From assembly GCA_913061475.1 (NCBI GenBank), contig CAJXUN010000009.1, positions 42,158 to 106,157 of the forward strand: a stretch of DNA of 64,000 bases. The letters are read 5' to 3'. The stretch comes from an uncultured Colwellia sp. (GTDB lineage: Bacteria; Pseudomonadota; Gammaproteobacteria; Enterobacterales; Alteromonadaceae). Below, in pieces: positions 10,143 to 20,564 of the stretch. A model generated the notes under the pieces. That model had not been told where the DNA came from, made no database searches, and saw only the letters and a program-made list of their open reading frames with translations. The position numbers were made by a program, and so were the translations under genes. Within the stretch, counting starts at the first letter, position 1. Each line of letters opens with the position of its first letter.

Positions 10143-11072
10143 TTAAGCTAACGGGTTAGTTGGGTCGACTTGCGCTAAAATCTGCTGAGATAGTTCATCA
10201 GCCTCTTCAAATATATGATGTTGCTGAGGCGCCAACCTATGCTCGCATACAGGGGAAAATACCGCTTGGACATCTTCAGGTAGTACATAATCTCGATCTT
10301 CAATGAATGCCCATGACTTTGCTGCAGCCAACAAGGCTTTGCCGGCACGCGGAGAGAGTGCTTTCGCTTGTGACTCGCTCTTTCTACTTTCTCGACACAG
10401 TGCAATAACGTAGTCAACTATCGCTGGTGCAACTCGAACAGTTGCAATGTGCTGCTGTATTTCTTGCAATTTATCAACATGCAAAAATGGTTCTATCTTT
10501 GCTACGTCACGATGCGAGTTGGTGGACTGCAATATTTTTCGTTCGGCCTCGATGCTTGGAAAACCCAAGGAAAGTCGCATCATAAAGCGATCAAGCTGTG
10601 ATTCGGGCAACGGATAAGTACCCGCATGTGACATCGGATTTTGCGTTGCAATAACAAAAAATGGCTCAGGTAACTGATGAGTTACGCCATCAACACTCAC
10701 TCGCCCTTCTTCCATGGCTTCTAGCAAGGCACTTTGTGTTTTAGGGCTTGCTCGGTTCACTTCATCGGCTAGCACCACTTGATTGAATATCGCGCCAGGA
10801 TGTAATTGAAACGAGCGTTTAATTTCATCAAAAATAGCAATACCAATCACATCAGCAGGCATTAAGTCCGAGGTAAATTGAATGCGTTGATAGGATAGCC
10901 CTAAGGTTAACGCTAGCGTGTTCGCTAACGTGGTTTTGCCCATGCCGGGTAAGTCTTCAATTAAAATATGACCTTTAGCTAACAAACACGCCAAGGCTAA
11001 TTTAACTTGATGAGGTTTACCAATAACGACAGATTCAATTTGAGCCAAAATATTGGCCACCACAGTTTGCAT
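10143..11072 (-). CDS. MoxR-family AAA ATPase
   Basis: GHILIEDLPGMGKTTLANTLA (Walker A), LADEVNRASPKTQSALLEAMEEGRVSVDG, FVIATQNP. Confidence 0.93.
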   Translation of the reverse strand: MQTVVANILAQIESVVIGKPHQVKLALACLLAKGHILIEDLPGMGKTTLANTLALTLGLSYQRIQFTSDLMPADVIGIAIFDEIKRSFQLHPGAIFNQVVLADEVNRASPKTQSALLEAMEEGRVSVDGVTHQLPEPFFVIATQNPMSHAGTYPLPESQLDRFMMRLSLGFPSIEAERKILQSTNSHRDVAKIEPFLHVDKLQEIQQHIATVRVAPAIVDYVIALCRESRKSESQAKALSPRAGKALLAAAKSWAFIEDRDYVLPEDVQAVFSPVCEHRLAPQQHHIFEEADELSQQILAQVDPTNPLA

Positions 11073-11513
11073 ACATTACATCCTTATTAGTGAAACATCA
11101 GCATAATTAATTATTTAGCGAATACCAAGAGAAATAAATAATGCTCATTAAATACCCTGTAGATATTAACGCTAAGTACTTGTTTGGCTATTAAAATTAC
11201 GCCAGCCAGTTAGCCAACCATCTTAAGTAAAATTAGTAGCATAATTACAAAAAAATAAAAATTGAGCACAAAAGCTATTCATTTAGAGTCTGTTGAAAAA
11301 AACAACCGCTTACTTGACCTTAGTCAACGACCGACAATAAAGCTTTATGTCATGCTAGCCAATAAGGTAAGTCGATGTGGAGTGTAAGGTATACCCTCGC
11401 GCTTCATTTACACTTACGTTAGACAAGTTGCACTTTCATTTACAGCTTTTTTATCATTTGAGCAACTAATTCAATCAACATCTGCGAAGATTAATCGCGT
11501 TTTGGGGTAAGTT

Positions 11514-12590
11514 ATGGATATAGATTTTAGCGAAATAAACTATTTAGTTGACCCATGTAGCCGAACATTACATGCTGACTATCAACAGTTTTTGCTCTCG
11601 CTAATTGGCCTTACCGTTATAGATATCAATGGCGAAAATAGTGATGAATGGCGAGTTATTTCAACCTTGTTGCATGGCGATGAACCGTCAGGGCTTATTG
11701 CCTTACATCGTTGGCTGACCACGGAAAATTCATTACCTCGGCCGAAAACCAACATTCGACTTATTATTTCTTCGGTAGAAGCCGCCACTTATCAGCATCT
11801 TTTTCAGCATCGTTATTTGCCCGATGGTATTGATTTAAACCGTTGTTTTAACGAGAAAACCATCAGAGAAAGTAAGGATGCAAAAAATAAAAATATTGAT
11901 GGTTATATTGAACGAGCAAAATTAATAGCGTGTGCGATACGCGAGGTTAACCCTAAAGCGATTATCGACTTGCACAATACCTCAGGCAATGGTCCGGCTT
12001 TTGCCGTCAGCACCTTAATCACACCAAGCGTGCTGTCGATCACGTCCTACTTTTGTGACACCTTAATTTTGTCAGACATTAACATTGGTGCCATGATGGA
12101 ACTGGACTTCTCTTGTCCGGTAGTGACGATTGAATGCGGTGGCAGCAGTGATGATCAAGCTCATGAAGTGGCTTATCAAGGTATTAAAAACTTTGCTCAA
12201 TGTGATAGTCATTGCGCCTTACCGCAAGATAAAGCCGTGCAAATACTTTATAAACCTTTACGTTTAGTGATTAAAACCGGTCGAAAACTGTCGTTTAGTG
12301 AGCATGACGAAGGTTACAGTGGCGTTACCTTGAGAAAAAACATTGAACAATTTAACTATGGCGGTTGCTGTGACGGACTGCTATTAGGCTGGCTTGATGA
12401 CAAGGGTTTAGATAATATTGAAATGCTCAATGATCAAGGTGTAAACGTGGTTGCTCAGTATTTTAAAATGCTTGATAACAAGTTAGTTTGCGCCACCAGT
12501 TTGAAGATATTCATGGCGTCTAATCAAACTAATATTGCCCGCTCAGATTGTCTATTTTATGTTGTTAACAACATTAATAATCACCTTTAA
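11514..12590 (+). CDS. Succinylglutamate desuccinylase/aspartoacylase family protein (M14-like Zn hydrolase)
   Basis: VISTLLHGDEPSGLIALHRWL, GIDLNRCF, AIIDLHNTSGNGPAF, VVTIECGGSSD zinc-ligand and active-site-like motifs. Confidence 0.75.
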   Translation: MDIDFSEINYLVDPCSRTLHADYQQFLLSLIGLTVIDINGENSDEWRVISTLLHGDEPSGLIALHRWLTTENSLPRPKTNIRLIISSVEAATYQHLFQHRYLPDGIDLNRCFNEKTIRESKDAKNKNIDGYIERAKLIACAIREVNPKAIIDLHNTSGNGPAFAVSTLITPSVLSITSYFCDTLILSDINIGAMMELDFSCPVVTIECGGSSDDQAHEVAYQGIKNFAQCDSHCALPQDKAVQILYKPLRLVIKTGRKLSFSEHDEGYSGVTLRKNIEQFNYGGCCDGLLLGWLDDKGLDNIEMLNDQGVNVVAQYFKMLDNKLVCATSLKIFMASNQTNIARSDCLFYVVNNINNHL

Positions 12591-12609
12591 CAATGTCACT
12601 TCACCTAGT

Positions 12610-13872
12610 TTACTGATGCGCTGAGCTAAACGGTGCATCAGCGATAGCTTGTTCAAGTGCTATATTTTCTAAACCTAAGTCACGTAGCGCGTGAATAAAC
12701 TTCAAGGTTTTAAAACTATCAAACCAAACGGTTAATTGCTTATTGAATTGTGCTTCTTTTGCCACCTTTTGTTTACAAATAAACGTCAACAAGCCAATAT
12801 CAGTTAGCGCTTGCTGGCTTTTTTCCGGCAATAAAAACAACCAATTTTCAGGCTGCTCGCGATAGTGCCATAAGCTATCAAATGCCGTTAAACAGGCTTT
12901 TAATTCAATAAAAATATTAGGGTGATAGTATTGATAATCCTGACCTTGCTCGGTGAGTTGCATAATGCTTTGCACTGCGGGGCCAGTGCCAAAGGGAACT
13001 CGTTGCGAAGGTCGTGCGTCGAGTTTAATCACCACATCAGCTAAATAAATCACCTTACCCAGTTTCGCGAGCTTATTTAGCAGATAAAAGTCTTCCCCTG
13101 CATTGCGTTTTGGAAAGCCTCGCGCTTGACAATAGGCAAGAACATTAAAGGATAAAATACTGCCAATGGTAAAATAGGCGTAAGGAGACTGGGCGTATTG
13201 TAAGCCGGCAACATAATAACGTAAGCCGCGTTCATAACGTTGATTCGCTTGATGAACCGTCGGCTCGTCGCTGTAATGATAAAAATTGCAGCAAGTCGCT
13301 ACGCCATGCTGACAAGGCAAGTTATCGTCGAGATGAGCAGTTAAGTAATTATCAGGTAGATGCGCATCGGCATCCGTTGAATGGATCCACGAACTAGCAA
13401 TAACATTCTCGAGATATAATTTCGCCGCTAAGTCTGCACCAATTTTTCTTGCTAAACCTACCCCTTGCTCTGGAGGAATTGATTGCTGATAACGGTCAAC
13501 CAATAAAATAGCAGAGTTTGCCCTGCTGTTTGCCCTAGCCAAGTTAATTAAGCGCAAGCTATCTTGCTGCCAGTGTAAATCCCCTTGCTGAACAATATAT
13601 TGTGCTAAGTCGATTTGAGCTTGCTGATGCTGACGTCCTAACTCGTTATCAGGCTGATTAAGTACAACAATAAGCAAGCATTTTTGCTCGGCAAGTATCG
13701 AGTTTATAAATCGATCAATAAAATCTACTGATTCCTGAAATGCGGGAATAACAAGTGCGTGCACAAAACGCAGATGTTGTGGGAATGAGGTGAGAGATAG
13801 TACTTCTGGCTCAGCATAATGTGCAAGGTATTTAGCGCAGGTTTTATCTGCTGCAGCGTTATCACTCGCCAT
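12610..13872 (-). CDS. Putative glycosyltransferase family protein
   Basis: GT-A-like fold cues: HALVIPAFQES, SSWIHSTDADAHLPDNY (DxD), FPKRNAGEDFYLLNKLAKLG. Confidence 0.6.
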   Translation of the reverse strand: MASDNAAADKTCAKYLAHYAEPEVLSLTSFPQHLRFVHALVIPAFQESVDFIDRFINSILAEQKCLLIVVLNQPDNELGRQHQQAQIDLAQYIVQQGDLHWQQDSLRLINLARANSRANSAILLVDRYQQSIPPEQGVGLARKIGADLAAKLYLENVIASSWIHSTDADAHLPDNYLTAHLDDNLPCQHGVATCCNFYHYSDEPTVHQANQRYERGLRYYVAGLQYAQSPYAYFTIGSILSFNVLAYCQARGFPKRNAGEDFYLLNKLAKLGKVIYLADVVIKLDARPSQRVPFGTGPAVQSIMQLTEQGQDYQYYHPNIFIELKACLTAFDSLWHYREQPENWLFLLPEKSQQALTDIGLLTFICKQKVAKEAQFNKQLTVWFDSFKTLKFIHALRDLGLENIALEQAIADAPFSSAHQ

Positions 13873-13902
13873 GTTATTTCCTATCTCGAAACAGTATTAT
13901 GT

Positions 13903-14475
13903 TTAATGCAATGCAGCTCTAAAAGGTAGCGCTGAACAAATATCGGCTTCAATACTTAACACTTCATCTAAACGCTGATCAACTTCGGCTTTATCAAAAT
14001 ATTCATAGGCTAATTCAATAAACAAGTTCTTATGCTTTTCTTCTGACTTTGCAATGCTGTGGTAAAAATCTTTGTCTTTACCTGCGGGTAACGCTTCTGC
14101 TATCAACGAAAAACGTTCATGGCCTCTGGCTTCGATTACGCCAGCCACAATGAGTCGGTCCATAAAGAACACATCACTACCGTTGCGAAATACTTTACGT
14201 ATTTGATTGATGTAGGGGTCTTTTTCATCCGCGCCTAATTGGCCACCACGGGCATAAATCAACTTTAACACTTGTTTAAAGTGAATCAGCTCTTCAATGG
14301 CTAAATCTGCCATCGCTTTAACCACAGACTTACGATCGGGATAATGAGAGATCATCGACATTGCCATACCTGAGGCTTTTTTCTCTGCCGCCGCATGATC
14401 AGTTAAAAAAGCATCAAAGTCATTAAGGACAGCGTCAGCCCATGCTTTAGGGGTTTGATATTTTAATTCGAACAT
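13903..14475 (-). CDS. miaE: tRNA-(ms2io6A)-hydroxylase
   Basis: Diiron ferritin-like protein: AIEELIHFKQVLKLIYARGGQLGADEKDPY, RLIVAGVIEARGHERF, SEEKHKNLF. Confidence 0.9.
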   Translation of the reverse strand: MFELKYQTPKAWADAVLNDFDAFLTDHAAAEKKASGMAMSMISHYPDRKSVVKAMADLAIEELIHFKQVLKLIYARGGQLGADEKDPYINQIRKVFRNGSDVFFMDRLIVAGVIEARGHERFSLIAEALPAGKDKDFYHSIAKSEEKHKNLFIELAYEYFDKAEVDQRLDEVLSIEADICSALPFRAALH

Positions 14476-14549
14476 AGCTAAATTTTACTAATTGAAGGAG
14501 AAATAAATAATGTCGGTATTTTACACACCTAAAAGATAGCGACAAGAAA

Positions 14550-14582
14550 AAGCGACAAGAAAACACTGTTTTCTTGTCGCTT
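14550..14582 (-). terminator. Rho-independent terminator downstream of the thrombospondin-repeat gene
   Basis: AAGCGACAAGAAAAC / GTTTTCTTGTCGCTT, 15-bp stem with 3-nt loop; on the minus strand followed by a T run. Confidence 0.8.
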
Positions 14583-14664
14583 GATCAAAGTGATTCACTT
14601 AAGAGCAAATCAAGTAACACGCTTACAGAGCGAGTATTAATTCACTTACCTTAACTCCGTCAGG

Positions 14665-17600
14665 TTAATCACGTCGGCTAGTGACGTTTTTTCGCAGAAA
14701 AATTAACGTCAACAGTAGCCAAAAAATACTGCCACTGCTCGATTGTTCAGGGTCTGTTTCTTTCGCTATTTCGGCATTGGGTACAACCGCTATACCACCA
14801 GGATCATCAATGCTGCCATTCGCCGTACCGTCGGCATCATTAAGCCCACCGTCTTCAATCAATAAACGTACACACTCATACCCAGGTGTTAAGCCAGCAG
14901 TATAAGCAACGCTTGCTAATGGCGGACATACGCCGTTATCAAGTGCTGCAGACGCAATAGCATTGTTGGCATTTTCGACAAAATTCTGCCAGCCATTAGT
15001 CGCACTATATTTACGATATAGCGCAAACTCTGGTAAGGCTTTATCCAGTGGTAACACCAAGTATATTGAATCGCCAAAGGGTGAAACGCCGTTAATGATA
15101 AAATCAAAATAATCACTACGTCGATCATAAGTATCTGCGGCAATCAAGCCAGTACCATCAATATCGACTTGCGACATTTGCACGCCGTCAGAATATTGTT
15201 GGAGGGCATATTTACCGATACTAATGGTTAATCCTGGCTCTGTTTCCATCAATTTAACTTGTGCAGAATTAACGTGCAATTGCTGTAAATAACCAATATT
15301 AGAGCTATCCATAAAGGCCGGTAAGCCATCATTGTCATCATCCGCATAACCTTCAACATTATCAGCAATGCCATCTCGGTCAGTATCTGATGAGCCAATT
15401 CGAGGTCGTTGGTCAATTAAAGGAATATGAATAAACTGTGTTTGCGCTAATGCTGGCGTGCCATTATCAGTAACGGTAAATGATAATGTGATTATGCCGT
15501 GTGCATCATCAGCCAGCTGCACATTTTCTGGCGCTATGATCACAGATAAACTATTGCCAACAACTTGAGCATTAATCTCATCAGGGATATTCCAATCGAC
15601 AACATGTTCGTCAGCAATATTTTTATCATTGATGATTAAATCTACTTGCGCTTCACCTTCGTCTTTTGCAATCGCGGCAACCAAAGTATTATTTTGCCTT
15701 AATGTACTTGTCACATGCGCTATCACATTATCTTCTGTAACAGTGATGTTGTGGCTCGCATTCACACCTGCGTTTACTGTCGACTTAAAGGCAACAATTA
15801 ATTGCTCATCGCCCTCGGTTTGAAAGTCTTGCGCAATTGCAATATCCATAGAGCCACTGGTGCCTTCGGTAATGATTATTTCATTGCTCGTGGTGGTGTA
15901 ATCTAAGCCATCGACGCTGCCAGTAATTTCAACGGGAATAACCAAAGGATACGATGGCGCCTGACCTGAAAGCACAACACTAACTCTCGCTGAAGCGCCC
16001 TCTGCAACAATTTGACCGCCATGAAAATTAACTAACGGATGAACATTAAGTAATTGTTCAACTTTGCTAATATTGCCTGCTTCATCCACAGCACGCCAAG
16101 TAACGTCATAAACACCTGATGGTAAATTATTAACGCCTGTTTCAAACCCTAACGGCACCAGCGAACAACAATTCGCACCATCTTTGCCATCTGATACGGT
16201 TACACGTGTAATAGCAACCAACTCGGCTAGTGAAAGCTTAGTAAAGGTATGGTTAGCATCAATATTAGCAATTTCAGGCGTTGAAATGACCGGAGCATAA
16301 TCATCAATTAACGGGTTGGTACCGTTTACTTCTTCATCAACATTATTAACACCGTCTTGGTCGGTATCTATTGTTGCATCACTAGCATCAAGTGGATTGA
16401 AGCCGTAAAGGTTTTCAAAAGTATCGCTCATGCCATCGTTATCATCATCTGGATCGGCATTATTGCCTAAGCCATCGCCGTCAAAATCTAAACTTTCTGT
16501 CGGATCCAACGGCAGTTGATCAAGATAATCTAAAACACCATCACCATCATCATCGGTATCGTAAACATTACCAATGCCATCACCGTCGGTATCAGTTGTT
16601 TCAATAGGATCGAGTGGAAAGGCATCTTCGACATCGATAACACCATCGTTATCATCATCGCTGTCAGCGTTGTTGCCTATGCCGTCATTATCTGCATCAG
16701 CTGATTCATTAGGATCTAATGGCGCCCAATCAAGATGATCAGGTACACCATCATTATCGTCGTCAGTATCTAAACCGTTACCAATACCATCACCGTCGGT
16801 ATCTAATCTTTCACTGGGATCTAGTGGAAAATCATCATCTTCATCTAAAATACCGTCGTTATCGTCATCGCCATCTGCATTATTACCTAAGCCATCGCCA
16901 TCATCATCACGTTGCTCTAATGGGTCTAATGGATATAAGTCGTCACTATCTTGCGTACCGTCGTTATCGTCATCTAAGTCGGCATTATTACCAATTCCAT
17001 CACCGTCGCTATCAAGCCATTCAAGCATATCAAGAGGGAAGGCATCAATACTGTCGACACGACCATCGTTGTCGTCATCACTGTCACTATTATTACCGAC
17101 TAAGTCGCCATCAGTATCTAAATACTCATTAATATCTAGACGAAAAGCGTCGTTGGCATCAAGTACACCATCACCGTCATCATCCGTATCGCGATTGTTG
17201 CCAATACCATCATTGTCAGTGTCTAAGTATTCATTTACATCTAGCGGAAAGTCATCATTAGCGTCAATAAATCCATCGTTATCGTCATCTGCATCGGCAT
17301 TATTCCCGACACCATCGGCATCAGTATCGGTATCTTCTTGCGCATTCAGCGGGAAGGCATCATTACTGTCAAGAACGCCATCATTATCATCGTCAGGATC
17401 AGACAAATTGGCGATACCATCACCATCGGTATCCGTGGTTGCTAAAGGGTTGTTTGGCTCAGGATCAATAGCGTTGAGAACACCATCGCCATCTCGGTCT
17501 AAATCAGCGTTATCACCAACACCATCACCGTCAAGATCAGCACTTTCTGTTGCATCTAGCGGAAAAGCATCAGCACCGTCCGAGACACCATCGCCATCAT

Positions 17601-19047
17601 CATCGGTATCAACATTATTGGCGATACCGTCGCCATCAGTATCCGTAGTGGCGTCCATGCTTCTGTCATCAGGATCAGTACCACCATCAGCAATAGCGTC
17701 TAAACCATCACCATCTTCGTCAGTATCTAGATTATCACCGATACCATCACCGTCTAAGTCAGCACTTTCGGTTGCGTCTAATGGAAAGGTATCAGTGCCA
17801 TCTGGCACGCCATCACCATCATCATCATCATCGGTATTATTGCCGATACCATCACCGTCAGTATCAAATATTTCACTGCTATCTAATGGGAATGGGTCTG
17901 CGCTATCTGCAACACCATCACCATCATCGTCGTTGTCATCAATATTACCGATACCATCACCGTCAGTATCTAAATATTCACGATTATCTAACGGAAAGGC
18001 ATCATTACCATCAAGGGCGCCATCACCATCATCATCGGTATCGGTATTATTGCCAATACCATCACCATCAGTATCAACCCATTCGGTGGCATCATCTGGA
18101 AAAACATCACTGCCACTAGGCGTTGAACGATTATCGGTAATACCATCACCATCATCATCGCTATCAGTGTTATTCCCAACACCGTCGCCATCACTATCTA
18201 AGGTTTCATTTGGATCGGTACGAAAAGCATCTGCGCCATCTAATACACCGTCATTATCATCATCAGTATCGGCATTATCACCAATACCATCACCATCGGT
18301 ATCAACCCATTCAGTAGGATCATCAGGCCATACGTCAAGTGCATCAATAAAGCCATCACCATCGTTATCACTGTCAGCAACATCGCCAATACCATCGCCA
18401 TCTAAATCGTTTGATTCTCGGTTATCTAATGGAAAGGCATCATTGGCATCTGGCACCCCATCACCGTCATCATCGAGATCGGCGTTATTACCTATACCAT
18501 CTAAATCAGTATCTAGCTGTTCAGTATTATCTTTTGGAAAAGCATCAAAGAAGTCTATCGTGCCATCACCGTCGTCATCGTTATCACCGTTATCACCAAT
18601 ACCATCGCTATCGGTATCGATATTCTCGCTAGCGTTAAGAGGGAAAACATCAACAACATCTAAAAATCCGTCATTATCATCATCAGAATCAACCGTGTTG
18701 CCTAAGCAATCTCCGTCTGTATCGAGCCATTCATTAGCATCTTCAGGAAAAGGGTCATAAAGATCAATAACGGGATCGCCGTCATTATTGTTATCGGAGG
18801 AGTCAGGAATACCATCGTTATCGTCATCAACATCGGTATTATTACCAACACCATCGAAATCGGTATCAAACCACTCGGTAGGATCGTTCGGGAAAAGGTC
18901 AATGCTGTCATCGACACCGTCATTATCAGTATCAATTACCGGGGTAGGAATAGGGCACGCTGCTGCATAAGCTATGTTGCTTACACTAACGCTACTAGCA
19001 ATTACAATTGCCAATAAAGAATATTTGAATTTACTTGGCATATACAT
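14665..19047 (-). CDS. Large Asp-rich thrombospondin type 3 repeat surface/secreted protein with GlyGly-CTERM-like C-terminus
   Basis: 1460 aa; signal peptide (KYSLLAIVIASSVSVSNIAYA), over 20 DTDGDGIGNNxDxDDDxDGVxDxxDAFPLDPxE repeats, C-terminus SSSGSIFWLLLTLIFLRKNVTSRRD. Confidence 0.9.
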   Translation of the reverse strand: MYMPSKFKYSLLAIVIASSVSVSNIAYAAACPIPTPVIDTDNDGVDDSIDLFPNDPTEWFDTDFDGVGNNTDVDDDNDGIPDSSDNNNDGDPVIDLYDPFPEDANEWLDTDGDCLGNTVDSDDDNDGFLDVVDVFPLNASENIDTDSDGIGDNGDNDDDGDGTIDFFDAFPKDNTEQLDTDLDGIGNNADLDDDGDGVPDANDAFPLDNRESNDLDGDGIGDVADSDNDGDGFIDALDVWPDDPTEWVDTDGDGIGDNADTDDDNDGVLDGADAFRTDPNETLDSDGDGVGNNTDSDDDGDGITDNRSTPSGSDVFPDDATEWVDTDGDGIGNNTDTDDDGDGALDGNDAFPLDNREYLDTDGDGIGNIDDNDDDGDGVADSADPFPLDSSEIFDTDGDGIGNNTDDDDDGDGVPDGTDTFPLDATESADLDGDGIGDNLDTDEDGDGLDAIADGGTDPDDRSMDATTDTDGDGIANNVDTDDDGDGVSDGADAFPLDATESADLDGDGVGDNADLDRDGDGVLNAIDPEPNNPLATTDTDGDGIANLSDPDDDNDGVLDSNDAFPLNAQEDTDTDADGVGNNADADDDNDGFIDANDDFPLDVNEYLDTDNDGIGNNRDTDDDGDGVLDANDAFRLDINEYLDTDGDLVGNNSDSDDDNDGRVDSIDAFPLDMLEWLDSDGDGIGNNADLDDDNDGTQDSDDLYPLDPLEQRDDDGDGLGNNADGDDDNDGILDEDDDFPLDPSERLDTDGDGIGNGLDTDDDNDGVPDHLDWAPLDPNESADADNDGIGNNADSDDDNDGVIDVEDAFPLDPIETTDTDGDGIGNVYDTDDDGDGVLDYLDQLPLDPTESLDFDGDGLGNNADPDDDNDGMSDTFENLYGFNPLDASDATIDTDQDGVNNVDEEVNGTNPLIDDYAPVISTPEIANIDANHTFTKLSLAELVAITRVTVSDGKDGANCCSLVPLGFETGVNNLPSGVYDVTWRAVDEAGNISKVEQLLNVHPLVNFHGGQIVAEGASARVSVVLSGQAPSYPLVIPVEITGSVDGLDYTTTSNEIIITEGTSGSMDIAIAQDFQTEGDEQLIVAFKSTVNAGVNASHNITVTEDNVIAHVTSTLRQNNTLVAAIAKDEGEAQVDLIINDKNIADEHVVDWNIPDEINAQVVGNSLSVIIAPENVQLADDAHGIITLSFTVTDNGTPALAQTQFIHIPLIDQRPRIGSSDTDRDGIADNVEGYADDDNDGLPAFMDSSNIGYLQQLHVNSAQVKLMETEPGLTISIGKYALQQYSDGVQMSQVDIDGTGLIAADTYDRRSDYFDFIINGVSPFGDSIYLVLPLDKALPEFALYRKYSATNGWQNFVENANNAIASAALDNGVCPPLASVAYTAGLTPGYECVRLLIEDGGLNDADGTANGSIDDPGGIAVVPNAEIAKETDPEQSSSGSIFWLLLTLIFLRKNVTSRRD

Positions 19048-19189
19048 CTCCGCCGAAAATGAAAACGGTTGTTGTCATTACCTTGAGCTAATCACCACAA
19101 CAGCGTACTACTATAAATGAGCAGCTAACACTATATCGACGGCTTGTAAGCTTTAATGACTATTATTTTACACTATTTTAAAAAATGAC

Positions 19190-19804
19190 TTAATAGCCAA
19201 CCACTTTACCGAATTTATAATTGATACCAACAAATACCGAACTTACACCACCAAATTCAGAAAAACTGGGCTGATATTTAACGCCTAAGGTTAGCGCGGT
19301 TTTTTTATTGAAGTTGTAATGTGCTGCAACCGCCAGTATTGCATTAATATCACCCTTCTCAGAAAAGTACTTTTCTTCGTTTAAATCTTGCCAAAAAAAC
19401 TTATTTTCTGTTAAGGCAACTGATGCGCCAACTTGATATTCAATCGTCACTTTTTTGAAAAAATCATTGTAACTTTTTAATTGCTGACGATAGCTAATTA
19501 ACGCGTCGATGGTATCATTTTTAAAATACAATTCATCGTTATTCCACTCAACTTGCACATCATCCAAAGTACTATAGGCCACTGACCAATACCAAGGGCT
19601 GCCTTTAGAAAAATTATCAGCGATACCAACACTCATACCTTTAGTTTTTGACTCGTCACCTTTATGTAAACTAAAACTTGTATCCAGTGCCATAACGTTT
19701 GAGCACGATAACGTCAATAACCCGGCTGTAGCAAGCTTGCAAATATTTAACCTTAACGTTTTGTTTTTATTGTTTTTGATACTTTGTTTATGTGAAAATT
19801 TCAT
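19190..19804 (-). CDS. Hypothetical protein, probable outer-membrane beta-barrel
   Basis: 204-aa ORF with signal-like N-terminus (LATAGLLTLSCSNVMA), alternating amphipathic strands, aromatic-rich C-terminal strand (VFVGINYKFGKVVGY). Confidence 0.6.
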   Translation of the reverse strand: MKFSHKQSIKNNKNKTLRLNICKLATAGLLTLSCSNVMALDTSFSLHKGDESKTKGMSVGIADNFSKGSPWYWSVAYSTLDDVQVEWNNDELYFKNDTIDALISYRQQLKSYNDFFKKVTIEYQVGASVALTENKFFWQDLNEEKYFSEKGDINAILAVAAHYNFNKKTALTLGVKYQPSFSEFGGVSSVFVGINYKFGKVVGY

Positions 19805-20092
19805 TTATAGCGCACCTAGCAAGTAAAATTTATAATAGTGGAAAAGCATGAAGCAATAATTAAACCAATAATAAGCTATATGTTAATAAAGTTCACAGTT
19901 ATTGGTAATAATTATTGCAAGGATTAACCTTGGGAGCATATTCTGCGTTAGCGTGAATACTTGATGAATCACCAAGTATTTTATTTATTGTGCAATGGAA
20001 TAGTAACATCGAGATAGCGTAAAAAGAAAATTTATCGCAATAACTAATACCAAGTGAAATAAACTATGCTTAGGTTGATAGAAGTGAATTAG

Positions 20093-20242
20093 CTTATAAA
20101 TAACCCTGCTGATAGTGCGGCTGACTTAGAAAAAATTGACGATGACTATATTAAAGAAGTATCAACCTCTTTACTATTTACTGCAGAAGCAGATAATCAA
20201 TTAACACTTATGTTAGCGGACAATAGCTTGGAAAAGGCTTAA
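20093..20242 (+). pseudogene. Possible remnant coding fragment (no start codon)
   Basis: Frame after TAG at 20090-20092 reads LINNPADSAADLEKIDDDYIKEVSTSLLFTAEADNQLTLMLADNSLEKA*; protein-like composition with no upstream ATG. Confidence 0.35.
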
Positions 20243-20326
20243 ATTATAGCGGGATGTTAAAATCACCTTAAAATTTTTCTTGACGATATTTTTAATCAAC
20301 ACTTTTTATTAGGCTGCACAACAAGA

Positions 20327-20524
20327 TTAACGAGGCAAATAGTACATCATCACCAAACAAAAAATCACAATGCCCCAAAACGCTTTAACGAAAAAGCTGC
20401 GGCGTGCTTTTCCTTCTGGGTGCTGCTTAGCTAACGCCATGCCACAGTGGCTACAATGGCTTGATTTATGGTCATTTTTTACTTGGCAAAATAGGCAAGC
20501 CACTTGGTCATCAAACATTTTCAT
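20327..20524 (-). CDS. Small zinc-ribbon membrane protein, DnrP-like
   Basis: 65 aa with CxxC...CxxC (VACLFCQVKNDHKSSHCSHCGMA) and C-terminal TM; position next to norD fits DnrP of denitrifiers. Confidence 0.6.
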   Translation of the reverse strand: MKMFDDQVACLFCQVKNDHKSSHCSHCGMALAKQHPEGKARRSFFVKAFWGIVIFCLVMMYYLPR

Positions 20525-20564
20525 TCCTAAAATTAACTAGCGTTTTACGCAACTAACCACCCGC

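Noticed and set aside
11284-11300. GAGTCTGTTGAAAAAAAC as a third copy of the 27-bp repeat
   Set aside because: Only about 9 bp shared (GTCTGTTGA); chance match likely.
17069-18760. 563-aa Ser/Pro-rich plus-strand ORF (plus overlapping His/Tyr/Arg-rich ORFs at 16719, 17772, 18411)
   Set aside because: Antisense shadow of the GAT/GAC-rich TSP3 repeats; low complexity, no independent coding signal.
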